Translations under genes and position numbers: made by a program
Shown: one piece after another, positions 1 to 11,965 of the stretch
Position numbering within the stretch: the stretch's first letter is position 1
Layout: every line of letters begins with the position of its first letter
Notes under the pieces: model-generated
What the model was told of the DNA's origin: nothing
The model's database searches: none
The model's input: the letters and a program-made list of their open reading frames with translations, nothing else
Origin: Megaleporinus macrocephalus
Taxonomy: Eukaryota > Chordata > Actinopteri > Characiformes > Anostomidae
DNA: 64,000 nucleotides
Assembly (NCBI GenBank): GCA_021613375.1
Contig: CM038726.1
Coordinates: forward strand, 8,202,349-8,266,348
Reading direction: 5' to 3'

Positions 1-41
<41 letters not shown>

Positions 42-43
42 GC
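1..43. repeat. (TTA)n microsatellite
   Basis: Uninterrupted TTA/ATT trinucleotide run at the window edge; its true length is unknown because it is cut by the boundary. Confidence 0.95.
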
Positions 44-304
44 ATTGTTTGTAATAATTCTATAAAATTTTTGATATTCTGTGATATTTTATTTATATGT
101 TAAATAATATTTTATAATAATTTACTTCAATCATTATTGTTACTATAATAATATTAATAATAACCATTATCCACAATATACTTTTATAGAATGTTATTAT
201 TACTTCATCAGTTGAAGTAATTGGGGTCTACAATTTGAATTTCTGTCCATTCTGAAAAAGTGAAAGAAGCTCTTAATTACTAAATTCTCACAATAAGTTT
301 ACAT

Positions 305-1541
305 TTTTATTTCATTTCTAAAGTTTCATTTTTTGGGAAATGATGGAAACTTATGTTGGAGTTGAACTTCTGACATGACCTGTGAGTTAGAGCTGAAACC
401 ACAGTAAGAATTTTCCTGCTTCTGGTTTTTTACTGTTATTCATGAAGATATTTTCTTGTTGTAACTAATAATAAATATTAAAATCTAATAAAACTGTAAT
501 AATAATAGCACTAGCTAGGTTAGCTGATTAGCTATTACAGTCAGTTCCTACTACACTTACTGTCTTCTCTGACAACCAGACGTGAAGAAGCAGTTTTCAG
601 TTTGAGAGTTTATACCTGTAATATAAAAGTGTTTGTTTTTCTTATGAAACTATACTGACTTTAATTGACTGCTTCAATCAGATTATCAGATATAATCAAA
701 CAGTAAACTGTGTAAATTAATCTTTATCATAAATGTTTTATCATAAAATCCTCCAAATGTCTGTTTGTGAGCAGCTGCTCAAAATGCTTTACTGCTTTTA
801 AATGAATTTATTATATTATTATATTTATATTTATTATTTATGAGAGTCGACAGTGTTCTTAACTGTAGCAGTTAAAAGCTGCAATATTAGCAGCAATGAT
901 TTGAAGATTTGATTCTCTAAACGTTTCTCTACATTAAACACGTATCACTGCTGCTGCTGTTAGTCCACAAGGTGGCAGCAGAGTTCTAACAGTGTTTCTC
1001 CACTGATCTGAGATCTGATGCCAATCTGCTGTTTCATGTTCAGGTCACTGATTTGGTGTTGAGGAATAACAGTGCAGGTGTTGTGAAGCTCTAGACTTCA
1101 CTGTGTGCAGCTACACTTACAAGAGATCCAAAGCGTCTAATGAAAGCGTGGAACACGAAGGAGTTTCATCAATTATATGTAAGAATCTCCTAATATTAAA
1201 TAAAGAGAACACTTTAAAAATAAAACAGTGATCTACTCAATTTTTTGGTGAAACATTTTTACACTTAAAAGTATTGAGTACATTTGAAAGCTGTGAAATC
1301 ATTTATATATACGGTCTGAGTTTAGTAAAAGTAAGTAAAAACATTAAGTACGAACAGTCACATTTAGCTCTACAGCATATAATATTAAGTAGATATAAAT
1401 AAAATCACTAGTCAAAACACTTAGTAGATGTAAATTAGTAGTAATTAGTAAATTAGTAGATGAAATTGATGTGTGAGATAAAAATGACTACAAAAATATG
1501 CTACATGTACTAAATGTTTTTATTTAATGCTACACATACTG
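305..1541. repeat. Duplicated block X, copy 1
   Basis: Sequence from the stretch 'ctaaagtttcatttt' to 'tgtttttatttaatgcta' recurs in the same orientation at 50903-52149 at roughly 90 percent identity by eye. The copies differ most in the middle: about 740-840 here is AT-rich filler, while 51340-51470 in the other copy carries a different segment. No gene is supported inside it. A CTCF-like motif is conserved in both copies. Confidence 0.85.
965..980 (+). promoter_or_regulatory. CTCF-like motif, copy 1
   Basis: CCACAAGGTGGCAGCA resembles the vertebrate CTCF core (CCASYAGRKGGCRSYR) except for A at the fifth position. It is unchanged in the paralogous block at 51597. Binding is inferred from sequence only. 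Confidence 0.4.
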
Positions 1542-2236
1542 GACTCATCAAAATGTATTGTTTTTCAAACTTTATTTACCCTTTCCACAAGGAGGACTTC
1601 ACGTTAATTTATCTAAAGAAATCAAGTGTAAAAAAAGCAACTGTACACACATTAATATTTTAAACATTTATTCCATCATCAATGTAACAAATGGCATTCA
1701 ATTCAATCTGGTTTTGGAAATAGAATGTGTAAACAGGATAGTCAAGTGAATTGAACTTAGATATAGATCTTAAATATAGATTAAATACACCAACAGCAAC
1801 AGGTCATTCAATCAATTAAAAAAAAACATACAACAGCAAAAAGTGAACAGAGCTCGTTTGGGATTAATGAAAATCACAACTTTTACACAGTAATAAAACC
1901 ATTACTGTAGAACTTTATATAACCTATCTAAACTACTTCTCGTCTTGAAACTTCATATATACAATGCTATGAGAACAAATGGCAAAACTGAACAGCATAT
2001 GACTGAAACCAATGACTGTAGAAAACCTGGACAGTGCAACTTCTCTCAAAAGCAAAGCTGAAAAGTGACTACAGAATTTAAAGAGAATTCCGGTGTGAAG
2101 GTGGTGAAACTCTGAAACTCTGCACTGACCTGAGAGAGAGATCAGAAGAAGAAAACAATAGAGATAAAAAATATTGTCATTTCAATCTAGAAAAAACTGA
2201 CATCCATATAACTTTGGATATGATATAAAACTATGA
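1542..2236. other. AT-rich sequence, nothing recognised
   Basis: Contains only short ORFs with no family resemblance and no convincing exon-like splice pairs. Confidence 0.6.
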
Positions 2237-2760
2237 GATATGCGGGCTGCTGGCTAGTGATGTGTCGGTCGTGAGCGAGCTCTTTGCGCCGACTCTTAAG
2301 TGAACGGTGGAAATCGGCTCCCGAATCTAACAGGCAGAAACGCTAAACTGCTGAGCTGAACGAGTCGCTTCCTCTTGGTGTGTTAATCCAGCTGATCTCG
2401 GTTCAGAGCCGGAATGTCCAGTGTTCGTTTCTAGGCACAGCTCTCAGCATGAGCTTTAGTCTGATGGTGTCAGAGGACACCGCGCTGTTCACCGGGTGAA
2501 AATACCGGTGGTGGGTTGAGAGTCCGCGCGGCGTTAAGTCTAGTCTCTCCCGCGTACAGATATATTTGAAAATGCAGTTAGTAGAAAATTATGATAGGCC
2601 TACTTATGATTTCAGCCAGTCAACTCCACTCTGATTGGTCGAGGCAACACGACAAGCTTTTGGCGCGATTCTGGTTTTTTCTTTACTGCGAAAGCAAACG
2701 GCTGCTCGGCTCTGCTCAGCCTACGTCACAAACAAAAACTACATTAAAACAAAAGTTGAA
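2237..2760. mobile_element. Probable DNA-transposon fragment, CpG-rich
   Basis: A CpG-rich island begins with 'agtgatgtgtcggtcgtgagcgag' type sequence and contains alternating 'gagcgagctctttgcgccgactctt' and 'aacggtggaaatcggctcc' motifs. These resemble ends of teleost hAT-like elements from memory. Exact TIRs and a target duplication were not found, so the call is tentative. Confidence 0.3.
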
Positions 2761-4020
2761 GGTAAGGTCGGTTAGGTCAGTTAATTTTTATGTTAATTTA
2801 TGTATTTGTAGTGTTAGCTGTTTTAGCTTTTTGGTCTTAAACAATTTGAACCTGCGGTGGCATTGCTTCTTTTCCCAGTCAGTTAAATAAATAAATAAAT
2901 AAATAGGTGAATTAAAAAGATACAAGAAAATGTCCTAAAATAAATAATTAATAATAAATTATGTTTAATCACAAATAATCTACATTCATAACAATATTAA
3001 TAACAACAATGTTGATATTAGTCATAAGTTAAAAAATAAGTATTATAGCGGACCTATTATGCACGTCGTGTAAAAGTCCAGAATTGTTCTTGGACCGACT
3101 GACACAATATAGACATGACCTGCACGTCCATAAGACTTCTAATGTTTAGTGGGGAAGCTCCAGTCGGAGTAGGACCCCACACGACATTCACTGCTAGCAT
3201 CCAGTCACTGTAGCTCGGTTACTTCACCACACTGAGACACGCTGAGGCTAAAGTTCCTAAACAACAGCATTTACTCTACTCTGCCTCTCCTCTCTTTTAA
3301 ACTTGATCCTCACGCTTCTAGAGCTCTGTTATTTTCTCCAGACAAAGAAAAGAACCAATAAATAGACAAAGTCACGATGTTTCCACCAGCAGGACCTGCC
3401 AATTGTAGAAATTAGCTAGCTAAGCTAATGCTAGCTAACGTTACTGTAAAAGTTAGCTGTGACAGAAAATCACTAACAGTAAAAGTTATGTATGCACAAA
3501 GACAGAGTCTCTATTAAATTAAAACCAATAATAACTTTATAACTGTTAGCTGTCTACTTACCAAGATTGGCAGGTAGCCAAGGTGGCTCTCCTTCTCAGT
3601 ACACACAGAGGCTTTTTGTTAAAGGCGTCCACATTGTGACTTTAACTTAACTTACTTAAATATCTTAAATTGTTGTAGAAGAAAATGAAATATTGAGTGA
3701 AAATAAATAATAATTGTAGTAATTAAAACTGATCAGTTTAATTACTCCTATCTCAGATATTTTATTTGGAATTTGCCAAAAATATTAAGCATGTTCTAAA
3801 AATCTAATTTTTTAGTTAACTTTGTTAGTTATTTTCTCGAAATAAACTTAACTAGTAGATGTAAATGTAGGACAAGATTAACTGTTGGAGGTTTAGGCAT
3901 TTATTTTGATATGTCCAACTCAAAAAATCACTTAAATGATATTTAGAGATTTTATTTGTGCTATTTAGCTTTTTATTATTGTGATATTTACAAAGCCACT
4001 GAATTATTTTTTAGAGTGTA
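2761..4020. other. Intergenic, no gene seen
   Basis: AT-rich with a short (TAAA)n run at about 2885-2907. No recognisable protein, RNA or clear element was found. Confidence 0.6.
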
Positions 4021-4672
4021 TGTTTATCTGTGTAGTACAGAAGTCTGTGTGGACTAAACTCTACAGAAGTACAGAAACCGTATTACTCTGGATTTGTACT
4101 GTGAGGCTGATAACAGTGTGAGTTGCAGATCTTTATCTTCAAAGTTATTAATCAGCAGAATCTGTTTCTGATTCATATTCTGTGTTAGATTTTGGGGGAC
4201 GTGAGTAATTAAACAGCAGCTTCACTGTAGTTACTACATGAAGGACACGTGACTGGAGCTCCTCCTTCATTTATCAACAGTGAGCGTAACGGAATGTTGG
4301 TGGAGCCCTGAGCTCTGATGTCATAATGGGACTAAAGGCTACATGTCGTGATGTCATAAAGGTGAAGATGTGTCTAAATTCCGTGCGCGCTGACGTTTCA
4401 TCTCAGTCTGTGTTACGACAGTGAAGAATTCTGGTTCTGGTCCATAACACCAACTCGGACACAGACAGAGAAGGAAAGGAGGAGTGACTGAGCAAAGATG
4501 GAGAGCAGATTGAGAGGAGAAAGAAAGAGAAGTGGAGAATGGGAAAATGGAAGACAGACAAGAAACCGAAAAAGAGAAGAACATGAACCAGCAGCGAAGG
4601 TGGAGGATGTGGGTAAGGATCTGGACCTGCCAGTGGGTCTCGGGTCCGGCAGCCTGAGTGTTTCGGCTGAGT
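4021..4672 (+). pseudogene. Truncated copy of lysine-rich first-exon segment
   Basis: This is a direct duplicate of 21066-21740, covering about 470 bp of upstream sequence and the first coding exon. The ATG lies at 4498 and the product starts MESRLRGERKR, as in the 21.5 kb copy. It then reads an acidic and basic mix where the other copy has a polylysine run, and rejoins it at the GSGSLSV motif. Homology stops abruptly at about 4672 in 'ggctgag', where this copy meets TAA. No downstream exon is recognisable, so it looks like a 3'-truncated duplicate. An alternative is a weak donor at the same point (ctga/gtaaca). Confidence 0.6.
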
Positions 4673-4679
4673 AACATCA

Positions 4680-5594
4680 CTACTGTTATCACTCTTATCA
4701 ACACTCCAGGTACGTCCGCAAGATGTCTACGCGACGCTCACCGTTACGACGTCCATCTGCTTTCCTGACGTTTCTCACCTGATGCTTTTGAGCGATCTTT
4801 ACGATGTTTAGGTGATGTTCACAGATTCATCGTTTAATTGTCTGTGGTAGCTCCTTTGCTCATTACCCCGACGTCGCTGAGAGCTCATTACCTGATGGCC
4901 AAGCGACGTTCCTCTGCTTCGTAAACGATGTACCTGAACAGGAACCTGATGCTTCTGAGCTCTTTCCCACCTTTCAACGCGCCTCATTTGGAATTAGTTT
5001 CCCGTTCCCTGAGGCTGTAGGTACCCACATAGCAAAAAGTATTCGGCCTAGCTCTGGACAGGACCCACCATAATATTTGGACCGGGTCTGTAAAACGGCT
5101 CTGGGCAGGTGTCTTGATGCACAACCTGCCAACAATATTTTCCCTACTACACTTTATATATGATTACAAGACCTTCCAAATAGATTAAAATCAAAAACAT
5201 AAGCACATACAAAATAAATAATTCATAAGTGACAACATTTAACATTTTTATTATAACATTTTTATTCCACACAATAGTAACAAACAGCCATTTCCTACAC
5301 TGATCAAAGCATTCTTGGACACAGACTTGAAACGGTGCATCATTTCTTATGTAAGCAGCCTAAAGAGGAGACACAAAAAGATATTTTATTTGTGAACCAG
5401 CACTAATTAAGTGCCCAGCAATAAATACACAGTCCCTGGTCACTACAGCTGTGACAGTTGAATGAACTATTAGATGTTATCTAGATATCTGCCTGGCTCA
5501 TAAAATATGCTTATAGGTTAAAACAATAAAAGAAAGTCTACTTTCATATAGACTATGTGCAGATTGTATGCATCATAACGTGACAACTTCATCC
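4680..5594. other. Intergenic, no gene seen
   Basis: No recognisable domain or clear mobile element; ORFs are short and unrelated to known families. Confidence 0.5.
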
Positions 5595-5720
5595 ACTTCA
5601 TTAGGTTCACCTCCTTGTATCCAGACACATTGTCCATTTCCATATCAGCTCCACTGACCATATGGTAGCACTTTGTAGTTCCACAATTACACACTGTTGT
5701 CAGCTTCTCTGTATACGTCG
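5595..5720. repeat. Teleost dispersed repeat (resemblance)
   Basis: The text 'ttcattaggttcacctcc' followed by 'gtatccagacacattgtcc' and 'gcactttgtagttcca' closely resembles a dispersed repeat common in otophysan fish, recalled from memory. Family and boundaries are not determined. Confidence 0.4.
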
Positions 5721-7799
5721 TTATTCTGTTCTTCAGTAATAACAGTTTGTGTTTATACTAGTTTAATGTATTCATAGTGTTTATGTTCTAGTGTATTGAG
5801 ATCACATTACATATCTCTGACACCCCATAAATGTAAATAAAACTTGAACCTGGTTTGCCTATGTGAACCAGCTAGGATCTTAAGGACCACAGTATAACAG
5901 CAATTAATGCCACCCCCCCTTTATTAATCATGTTAGCCTGTCTGGAACATATAAACACCACCCAGATAAGCAACTTCCTAAATATATATTTTTTAAAAGT
6001 CAGACAACTGACCAGAAAATCTCCCGGTAACTGGAGCGGCCCAGTAAAAAACTAAATTTGTGTGCACAGTCCTCCTTTCTAGATATGCCACTGGTGCAAA
6101 CTCTAGGTTGTTATGAAGTAACAGAGGTGTATTAAAACAAACCTTAGTTGAATACATATATCTGTTCAGTTTGATTTGTAATTAGATGAAATTTCACAGC
6201 TGTTTGGCTTCCAACATACAGCATGAATAGCTGCGTAAATTACCCCTGCATACACCAAGAGTATATCCAAAAAAATGAATTTTGGATATAAAAAAAAGAT
6301 GTAAAAGAAAAAAAACACCTTACCTTATAAAATTCCAAGAGAAACAGAACACACGGATCCACATGCTCTTTTTTTTCGACATGCCTCCATAGCAGAATGC
6401 CTCTTTTGTTGGATACTAGATGTCTACAGAAAAAATAAACAGAAATTTTATTTCAATTTTACTAGAACCAGAACAATATGTTTCAGCACATGGGGTCCAT
6501 ATCTATGATGGTTACAAGAATATGGCTGTTTAGAATAATTTTCTTTTTTTTAATTAAACTGTCAGTTTGTCAGTCAATGGCATGACAATTTTATTGTAGA
6601 GACAATCTTTTGAACAGGACAAAAAAGACTTTATCAGAGAACAACTTAGATTGCATCTATTTAGTATTTTGTGGCCCCAACATGTTGGCTGGATATATTA
6701 GGCTGTGTAACCTATACATTACATAATACCATTCAACAGTCCAACATGCATTAGATTAATTACATTAATTTATTAAACTAAATGTAACTCACCTATTTGG
6801 GTTGATGCAACAGGGCTGATCAGGTGGTCAGTCCAGGTCAAATGGGGAGTTGACGTCTCATAGTTCAGCTGTGTGGCAAGATTCTGTAATGGCAGTGTAC
6901 AGCCCTTAAGGTCATAAGCCCTGCTGGATAACCTGTAATAGTTTTTTTAAGCTCATGATCATTGACTATAAAACAATTGTATCTAAATAACTTGTATTTT
7001 TCATTTAATGTATGCAGCTATTAAATTTACCTCTAAAATAACTAAATTGGCACATTATGAACTGAGCCAAATGAAACTCAAAAGAGGGTCTTAAGTCACT
7101 ATATCATCTGTCAAAAAGGAAGCAGCCACTCGATTTTCAGGAAATGGCACAGTTTGGCATGTCTCAGTGAAAGGCACCTGCATTTGTTAACTTTTAACGG
7201 GGTACTTGCCTCTCACAACACTTAGTGCTGTTTGCCGGTGGACCTGGTACGCAGAAACAGTAAGCGATCACTTCCTGATGCCAGCAAGAGACTGAACACC
7301 AAATACACTTTAACATTTTACAATAAACTAACTTGCTTCCTACTTCATTTTACAAAATAGATGCATAAGCGGAGCAAAACCACTTACCTACCTGTCAGAT
7401 CTTTTGTCTACCGGGCTAGACTGTAGTTATCACCTATAAAATACATATCAACCTGTGTTATCTAACATAATGCATCAGATTAATCCAAAACACAAATTTA
7501 ATTAACTGACTTAAATGTAACCCACCTTGAATGGAAGCAACAGGGCTGGCTTTCAGGCGTTCAAACAATCTTATCATGTAGAGATCCTAGTGAAAATGTG
7601 CATATCATTAGCCCAGTGTAGTAACTCTGTGTTTCCAATTATTTATTGTGTTCTTACTGTTAATTCATTTAATATACTGTCAAAATATATTAATTAGGTC
7701 TTTTATGCTGGAAACATTCAGACAAGGGCATTTACCAGCTTCTTGTTCAATTCTCCAGTTCCACCTTAAACGGTGCCTGAGTGACTCAGTAACCTGATG
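5721..7799. other. Intergenic, no gene supported
   Basis: Two short minus-strand exon-like pieces share the phrase 'gcaacagggctg' (around 6800 and 7530), with 'cacctatttgggttgatgcaacagggctg' and 'cccaccttgaatggaagcaacagggctg'. They lie next to donor-like complements. Coding potential is not evident, so no gene is called. Confidence 0.4.
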
Positions 7800-10093
7800 G
7801 GCTAGACCAGTGGTTTTCAACCTGTACTGCAAGGGGGCCGTAGGCAAAAAATCATTTTTTTTTTTGCTAAGTATTTTTTCTCCAATAAATAGATAGTTCA
7901 GCATATTTAGTTTGTTTATTTGCAAAACAAAACCTGTTTAGTTTGAGTTCGTTGATTGGTTTGATGTAGTACAGTCACATGACACACAGCGCTAGCTAGT
8001 GGATTAATTAGCTAGTTAGTTAGCTACTTCAGTCTGAGAGAGGCTGTTGTCTTGTGTATACATAATGGATAAATGGTTAAAAACAGGGTCTTTGACAACC
8101 TAACCCTGAAGCTGGACCATCTACAAGTGAAGCAACCACTATATCTCTTATTGAGAGAACCGAGAAATGCAAGCATAAATTGAAAAGAAGAAAATACAGT
8201 GAGTACTAGGCTTTACATGCACAGGAACAGAAAACGACCTGCTATCACTCTGCGTTGTGTGTTCGAAGGTCTTGGCAAATGAAGTGTTAAAGCCAACCAA
8301 GTTACGTCGACATTTGGAGACTAAGCACAGCGAGTATGCCTCTAAACCTGTGTATTTCTTGAGAACAAACTTAAAGAATACCAAAGCAGGAAAAAGACCA
8401 CTGAATTGGCTTGCTCTGGAATCGATAATGCTAAAGCTGTTGAAGCTCCCTACCGTGTTGCACAGCTTATAGCAAAGGCAGGAAAGCCACATACAATTTG
8501 GGGAGAGTTTGATTTTACCTGCTGTGAAAGAGATGGTTAGCGTGATGTTGGGAGAAAAACCCTCCAAGCAACTGAATCTCATATCACTTTCTGATACCAC
8601 AGTTGAACGGCGAATAAATGAAATGGCACATGATGTAACCCATGAAGAGAGTCGCTTTTATGCAATACAACTAGATGAATCTACTGACATTGCAAATCTT
8701 TTCAACCTTCTTGCATTTGTGAGGTATGAGCATAAACGTAAAATATTTGAAGACATACTATTTTGTAAGCCTCTACTCACCAAGACAACTGCTGAAGCTA
8801 TTTTTTATGTTTTGAATGCGTTTATTGTGTCGAATGGAATCGAGTGGTCCAAATTTGTGGGAGTTAGCACTGATGGGTCAAGGGCAATGATGGGACAACG
8901 CAACGGAGTCATCGCGCGCGTGAAAGCTGTAGCACCGCTGGTGACTTCTGTCCACTGCAGTTTACACAGAGAAGCATTAGCTGCCAAGAGAATGTCAAGA
9001 GACCCTACAATTGTGCTGGATGAGGCAGTGAAGATAGTTAACTTCATTAAGGCTCGGCCACTCCAATCCCGTTTATTTTGTGTTCTATGCGAGGAAATGT
9101 GCAGCAGTCATGTTCAGCTTCTTTTACATATTGAGGTAAGGTAGCTTTCTCGCGGCAAGGTGCTGGCTCGACTTTTTGAATTGAGGGATGAAGTAAGAAT
9201 TTTTTATTGGACTCAAACTTTGAACTTTCAGACCGCTTCATTGATTTTGAGTGGCTTGCTAAATTGAGTTACCTCTCAGATATTTTTAACCACTTGAATG
9301 GACTCAACCTTAGCCTTCAAGGCAAATCAGTGACAGCGTTTCACGTCCAAAACAAAATCCAAGCTACAATAAAGAAGCTGGACATGTGGACCAAGCGTGT
9401 GGAACAGTCAAACTACGAGTCATTTGACAATCTGTCAGATTTTCTGACAAAAGAAAGTACTTCTCTGCCAAATGCGGTTTCAAGACCGATTGTTGAGCAC
9501 CTGCAAAGTTTGAAAATGCATCTACGCGATTACTTTCTAGCTCTAGACGTTCATTTCAGCTGGATAGAAAATCCCTTTGTCGACATATGCCAAGGAGCTA
9601 TCACAAGTCTGAGTGCGTCTGAGTAGGACAGCCTTATTGATCTTTCTTGTGTCAGTGCTTTAAAATTATTTTTTTCACAAAAGTCCTTGGTAAATTCATG
9701 TTGGCTTCATGTTGGGTCAGAGTACCCTGATCTTTCAAACAAGCCAGTGAAATTCCTGATGACGTTTCCCACAACGTTTCTCTGCGAAACTGGATTTTCT
9801 ATGTTGGTGGTACTCAAGACCAAATACAGGAATAGGCTTAATGTTGAGCCAGACCTCCGTTTGCAACTTTCTGCACTTCAACCTGACATCCATAAGGTGA
9901 GTGACAAAAAGTGCTGTAAATGGTTTGTTTCTTTTGTTGTGTGATTATGCAGTCAGTGTCACAGGTCACATGCATGGTTGCACTGTATTTGGTTTTAAAC
10001 GGCAATAAAAAATATTCTGGGGAGCCGTGGAAAGTTTTGCGGTGGGTTAAGTGGGCCTTGGGTTGCAAAAGGTTGGGAACCCCTGGGCTAGAC
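7800..10093 (+). mobile_element. hAT transposon with 8-bp TSD, inactivated
   Basis: The 8-bp target duplication GGCTAGAC is perfect at 7800-7807 and 10086-10093. Between them lies a 2278-bp element starting CAGTGGTTTTCAACC and ending GGTTGGGAACCCCTG, which form imperfect terminal inverted repeats. The internal transposase has a BED-type zinc finger and hAT domains. Eight-bp duplications and CAG..CTG ends are characteristic of hAT elements. The perfect TSD suggests that the flanks have changed little since insertion. Confidence 0.93.
8065..9944 (+). pseudogene. hAT transposase (ZBED/Buster-like), broken
   Basis: The reading starts at ATG 8065 (MDKWLKTGSL) and hits a stop within 13 codons. A BED zinc finger follows in the frame at 8257-8472 (C-x2 region CVVCSKVL, then H-x4-H in RRHLETKH). 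The catalytic-domain region at 8509-9144 contains FYAIQLDESTDIANL, VSTDGSRAMMG and SVHCSLHREALAAK. A third segment (9207-9626) carries the helical insertion, and 9687-9944 holds the dimerisation motif FPTTFLCETGFSMLV. Several frameshifts and stops separate these parts, so it cannot encode an active enzyme. The family also includes domesticated ZBED5-type genes. Intact TIRs and TSD show this copy is a transposon, not a host gene. Confidence 0.9.
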
Positions 10094-10504
10094 TGTAACT
10101 GCAGCTCCATTTAAGGTGGAACTACAAAATTCAAACAAGAAGATTTTTTAGCATGCTAAATTTCTGCTGAACACTAAACACGACTCTTGGTTTGTTGTAG
10201 GAATTAATTTATTTTACAAAAAAGACGTAGCAGTGCGTCTGAGAAGCAAAACGAGTTGAAGTTATCAGCGTTTGTTCGACTTCGTAGCTAGCTAACGTTG
10301 GCTAACTAGCACTGCAAGCTGAACCGATAGATACTGTGAGCTACTGTGAAGATGAAAAATAATAATACACAAATAAATCGCAAACATAAACAAGTTAAAC
10401 CTACACAACAACACGTTTAAGTTTAATAAACGTTCTAAATTGTAATCTACCTTTGCTGAGGTACTGCTGTGCCCGTTTGTAAAAGTATCCATTGGTGGTT
10501 CCTC
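10094..10504. other. Intergenic between hAT and promoter-like block
   Basis: Contains a CpG-bearing stretch around 10200-10310 and simple AT-rich sequence. The minus-strand ORFs at 10292-10631 extend from the neighbouring promoter-like block and resemble no protein I know. Confidence 0.4.
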
Positions 10505-11037
10505 GTGCTGAGCTTGAAGTAGTGCCGGTGCTGTAATCTGTGTTCTTCTCTGGACCAGATCCGTGTAACGACTCACTGCATATGGAATCTGGCTTTTGAT
10601 ATTTATATTGTGTGCTTTGGAATGCTATCACACTTTATTACTCTTCTTTTTTTGTGTTGAAGCCTACACATAAATTGCGGTTAAGTCTTGGCCTGCTCTG
10701 ACACCCCCCGGTTGTTAAATAGATTAGTTAGTTCATGTGTTTTACCAAAATTTAGTGTGAAATGCCAAAGAGCTAACGCTGTTTTGGTAATATTGTTTTG
10801 ACTAATATTAATATGACGTTCCCGTTTTAAATCGCGCATCCAATGTGCAGATGACACACATATGATGTTCGAAAATGGAATGCGATGTTTTTTACTGATT
10901 TAGATACAATGTCTTGGGGACGTACCTGTGCTGTCTGGGACTTTCAGACTCAGTAAAGTTCTGAAATATTTAGTTGTTCAGCAAAGTGATCCAAATATCA
11001 CTTCCTTGATTTTATGTTTTATTATACAGTTTTTTGG
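10505..11037 (-). promoter_or_regulatory. TATA-containing promoter-like block, copy 1
   Basis: This block is about 90 percent identical to 62017-62567. On the minus strand a TATA box (TATAAATA) lies at 10600-10607, followed downstream by a conserved leader that includes 'cagtgagtcgttacacgg' and 'ctggtccagagaag'. The roughly 430 bp upstream of the TATA box are also conserved. In this copy the leader runs into a possible donor (gtagat) near 10451. It may be a duplicated core promoter plus 5' UTR, or an LTR-like element; no LTR pair was found. Confidence 0.45.
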
Positions 11038-11894
11038 GTGATGAGAAATATGAGAAATATCAATAATACTGTACTGACTGTTTAGTAGCACCAAAAATTC
11101 TCAGGTATCACATATACATACAAACATCTGCCCTCCACTCTTGTGAGTCTGAGATAATATTAATTGAGTTTGTCTGAAAAGTTTTTTTGTTCATCCGGAA
11201 GTTAAACTCTGAAAGAGAAAACAAGTTCCAGCATCTTTTACCTCAGGATGCATTAAACAGCATCCAAAACATATTAAACATATTTGTAGAGTACCTTGTA
11301 GAGTATCTTTACTTACTTTAACTTAGAAATGACATGTGACTGTAACTTATTTCACTCTTAATTTCATGAAATGTGTTTTTCAAGTTACAGATTTTTAATG
11401 TTTTTAAACATTAAAAATCTTTTCACCGCCACCTCCACTTTCTACACTGTACTTGCAGGATGAACTGAGATTTGGGATGTTTGGAAGGCCCACTGCTTCC
11501 AGCCTTCAACAACCACAAACATATCAAATGTACCATGTACTTCACACCGTATCTTTGAGATGTTGAAAACCTTCTTATTCTAGTTTGTGAAGATGAACTG
11601 GTCAGCAAGTTTTTGACCTCAGGTCAACGTAGTGATGTGTTTGATCTGTGTTCCATATTTTTGGAAAACCCATGTCTTTGCAGGATTGGGTTTGTACTCA
11701 ATTACATAAACAGTAAACTTGTGTTAAAGGTTCAGCATTTTTTTAGTGTAATGGAAGATTATAATCAGATCGCTGACCAAGAAGACTGACTGATACTCAT
11801 GCTGACAATTTCTTTGCTGTTTAACCTCTTACAGGAAAATGACAAATTACCTGATGAGTGAGAAATTACTAAGAAACCAAATCATGAAGAATTA
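11038..11894. other. Intergenic, no gene seen
   Basis: AT-rich. An 'aacattaaaaatctttt' palindromic patch lies near 11395-11420. No domain was recognised. Confidence 0.5.
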
Positions 11895-11965
11895 AGATAC
11901 AATAAGATAAGATAGCCTTTTATTATCCCACATGGGGAAATTTGCATCATTACAGCAGGAGAATA
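11895..11965. repeat. Teleost retroposon tail repeat
   Basis: The phrase 'ataagataagatagccttttattatcccacatggggaaatttgca' is a very common teleost dispersed repeat, recognised from memory as a retroposon tail in antisense. Confidence 0.5.

Noticed and set aside
8257..9944. Domesticated ZBED5-type host gene
   Set aside because: Flanking TIRs with a perfect 8-bp TSD, plus several frame breaks, show a dead transposon.
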